This document shows, piece by piece, positions 63,779 through 64,000 of a DNA stretch of 64,000 nt. Position 1 is the stretch's first letter. Each line of letters opens with the position of its first letter. The position numbers were made by a program, and so were the translations under genes. The notes below the pieces were generated by a model. It did no database searches and was not told the DNA's origin. It saw nothing but the letters and a program-made list of their open reading frames with translations. The DNA is from Maridesulfovibrio hydrothermalis AM13 = DSM 14728 (lineage in GTDB: Bacteria; Desulfobacterota; Desulfovibrionia; Desulfovibrionales; Desulfovibrionaceae). The stretch spans positions 470,370-534,369 of the forward strand of contig NC_020055.1 of NCBI RefSeq assembly GCF_000331025.1. Reading direction: 5' to 3'.

Positions 63779-63794
63779 TGGCACGGCACGTGCT
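63779..63794 (+). promoter_or_regulatory. Sigma-54 promoter of the second Spy/ZraP-like gene
   Basis: TGGCACGGCACGTGCT fits the -24/-12 consensus almost fully. The stretch from TGGCAC to CTTTAAGA is conserved with the first promoter, while flanking bases differ. Confidence 0.78.
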
Positions 63795-63843
63795 TTAAGA
63801 TAAACTGAGAGGGCAACAACATCTAACCACACCTGGAGATCAT

Positions 63844-64000
63844 ATGAAAAGAAAAACTCTGATCCCGATGATTGTCGTGCTTGTGCTTTCAATGGCTGCT
63901 GTTGCCATGGCGCGAGGCGGCTACCAGCAAGGCGGCTACCACAGCGGCAACTGGGCAGCATACAACCAGCTGACACCTGAAAAACAGCAGCAGGTTCAAG
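63844..64000 (+). CDS. Spy/ZraP-like periplasmic protein, 5' part only
   Basis: The first 52 codons are present and the gene runs off the window end. The product starts MKRKTLIPMIVVLVLSMAA with cleavage expected after AMA, then RGGYQQGGYHSGN and the LTPEKQQQVQ motif. It is clearly a paralog of the protein at 63006-63470, with the same ARGGYQ after the signal peptide. GGAG lies about 7 bases before the ATG. Confidence 0.88.
   Translation, partial: MKRKTLIPMIVVLVLSMAAVAMARGGYQQGGYHSGNWAAYNQLTPEKQQQVQ

Noticed and set aside
1-64000. CRISPR arrays, insertion sequences, prophage or integron structures
   Set aside because: No regularly spaced direct repeats, transposase, integrase or phage genes were found on either strand.

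Overview
The window looks like a chromosomal segment of a marine sulfate-reducing delta-proteobacterium of the Desulfovibrio/Maridesulfovibrio type. This is inferred from gene content, not from a database search: pyruvate:ferredoxin oxidoreductase next to a DRTGG-type phosphotransacetylase, a Wolinella-type fumarate reductase, a double-cubane-cluster reductase with its activator ATPase, a class I adenylate cyclase, a CAEQ alpha-2-macroglobulin with PBP1C, and a full meso-DAP-type division and cell-wall cluster. No phage, transposase, integrase or CRISPR array was seen.

Region 1 (1-11250, minus strand) is central carbon metabolism. Transcription runs frdCAB - fumarase alpha/beta - malic enzyme - DASS dicarboxylate transporter, then pta and the first codons of PFOR. 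Together these could import a C4-dicarboxylate, reduce part of it to succinate, and oxidise the rest through malate, pyruvate and acetyl-CoA to acetyl phosphate. A strongly structured, unrecognised element (2516-2713) lies between the transporter and pta. Region 2 (11251-18211) holds an AT-rich spacer with regulatory palindromes, a TetR regulator overlapping an MFS-ApbE fusion, two tandem tRNA-Arg(ACG) genes each with its own promoter and terminator, a Cache-PAS histidine kinase and a small Rossmann protein. Region 3 (18481-31988) holds the alpha-2-macroglobulin/PBP1C pair, a SidJ-like kinase-fold protein, the double-cubane reductase and its activator, and a five-domain ribosomal protein S1.

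Region 4 (32041-43217) begins with a small gene whose frame contains an internal TGA. Read through as selenocysteine it gives an 81-residue TusA-like protein, and a SECIS-like hairpin follows the TGA at the right distance. A TSUP (TauE/SafE-like) transporter comes next, then fxsA, rlpA, a small basic protein, an RlmD-type rRNA methyltransferase, a 1305-residue class I adenylate cyclase with pentapeptide repeats, an HD hydrolase, a CBS protein and an HD-GYP protein. Region 5 (43598-60888) is the dcw cluster: mraZ, rsmH, ftsL, ftsI, murE, murF, mraY, murD, ftsW, murG, murC, murB, ftsQ, ftsA, ftsZ. It is tightly packed with many stop/start overlaps and MraZ-type repeats upstream.

Region 6 (60957-64000) has a radical SAM protein and two paralogous Spy/ZraP-like periplasmic proteins, the second cut by the window end. 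Each paralog is preceded by a sigma-54-type -24/-12 promoter and, 94-95 bp further upstream, a TGCAC-N5-GTGCA palindrome. This fits a ZraSR-like enhancer-dependent envelope or metal stress response.

The observations I would follow first are the TusA-like selenoprotein candidate, the duplicated sigma-54 modules, the MFS-ApbE fusion, the SidJ-like protein, and the structured element upstream of pta.
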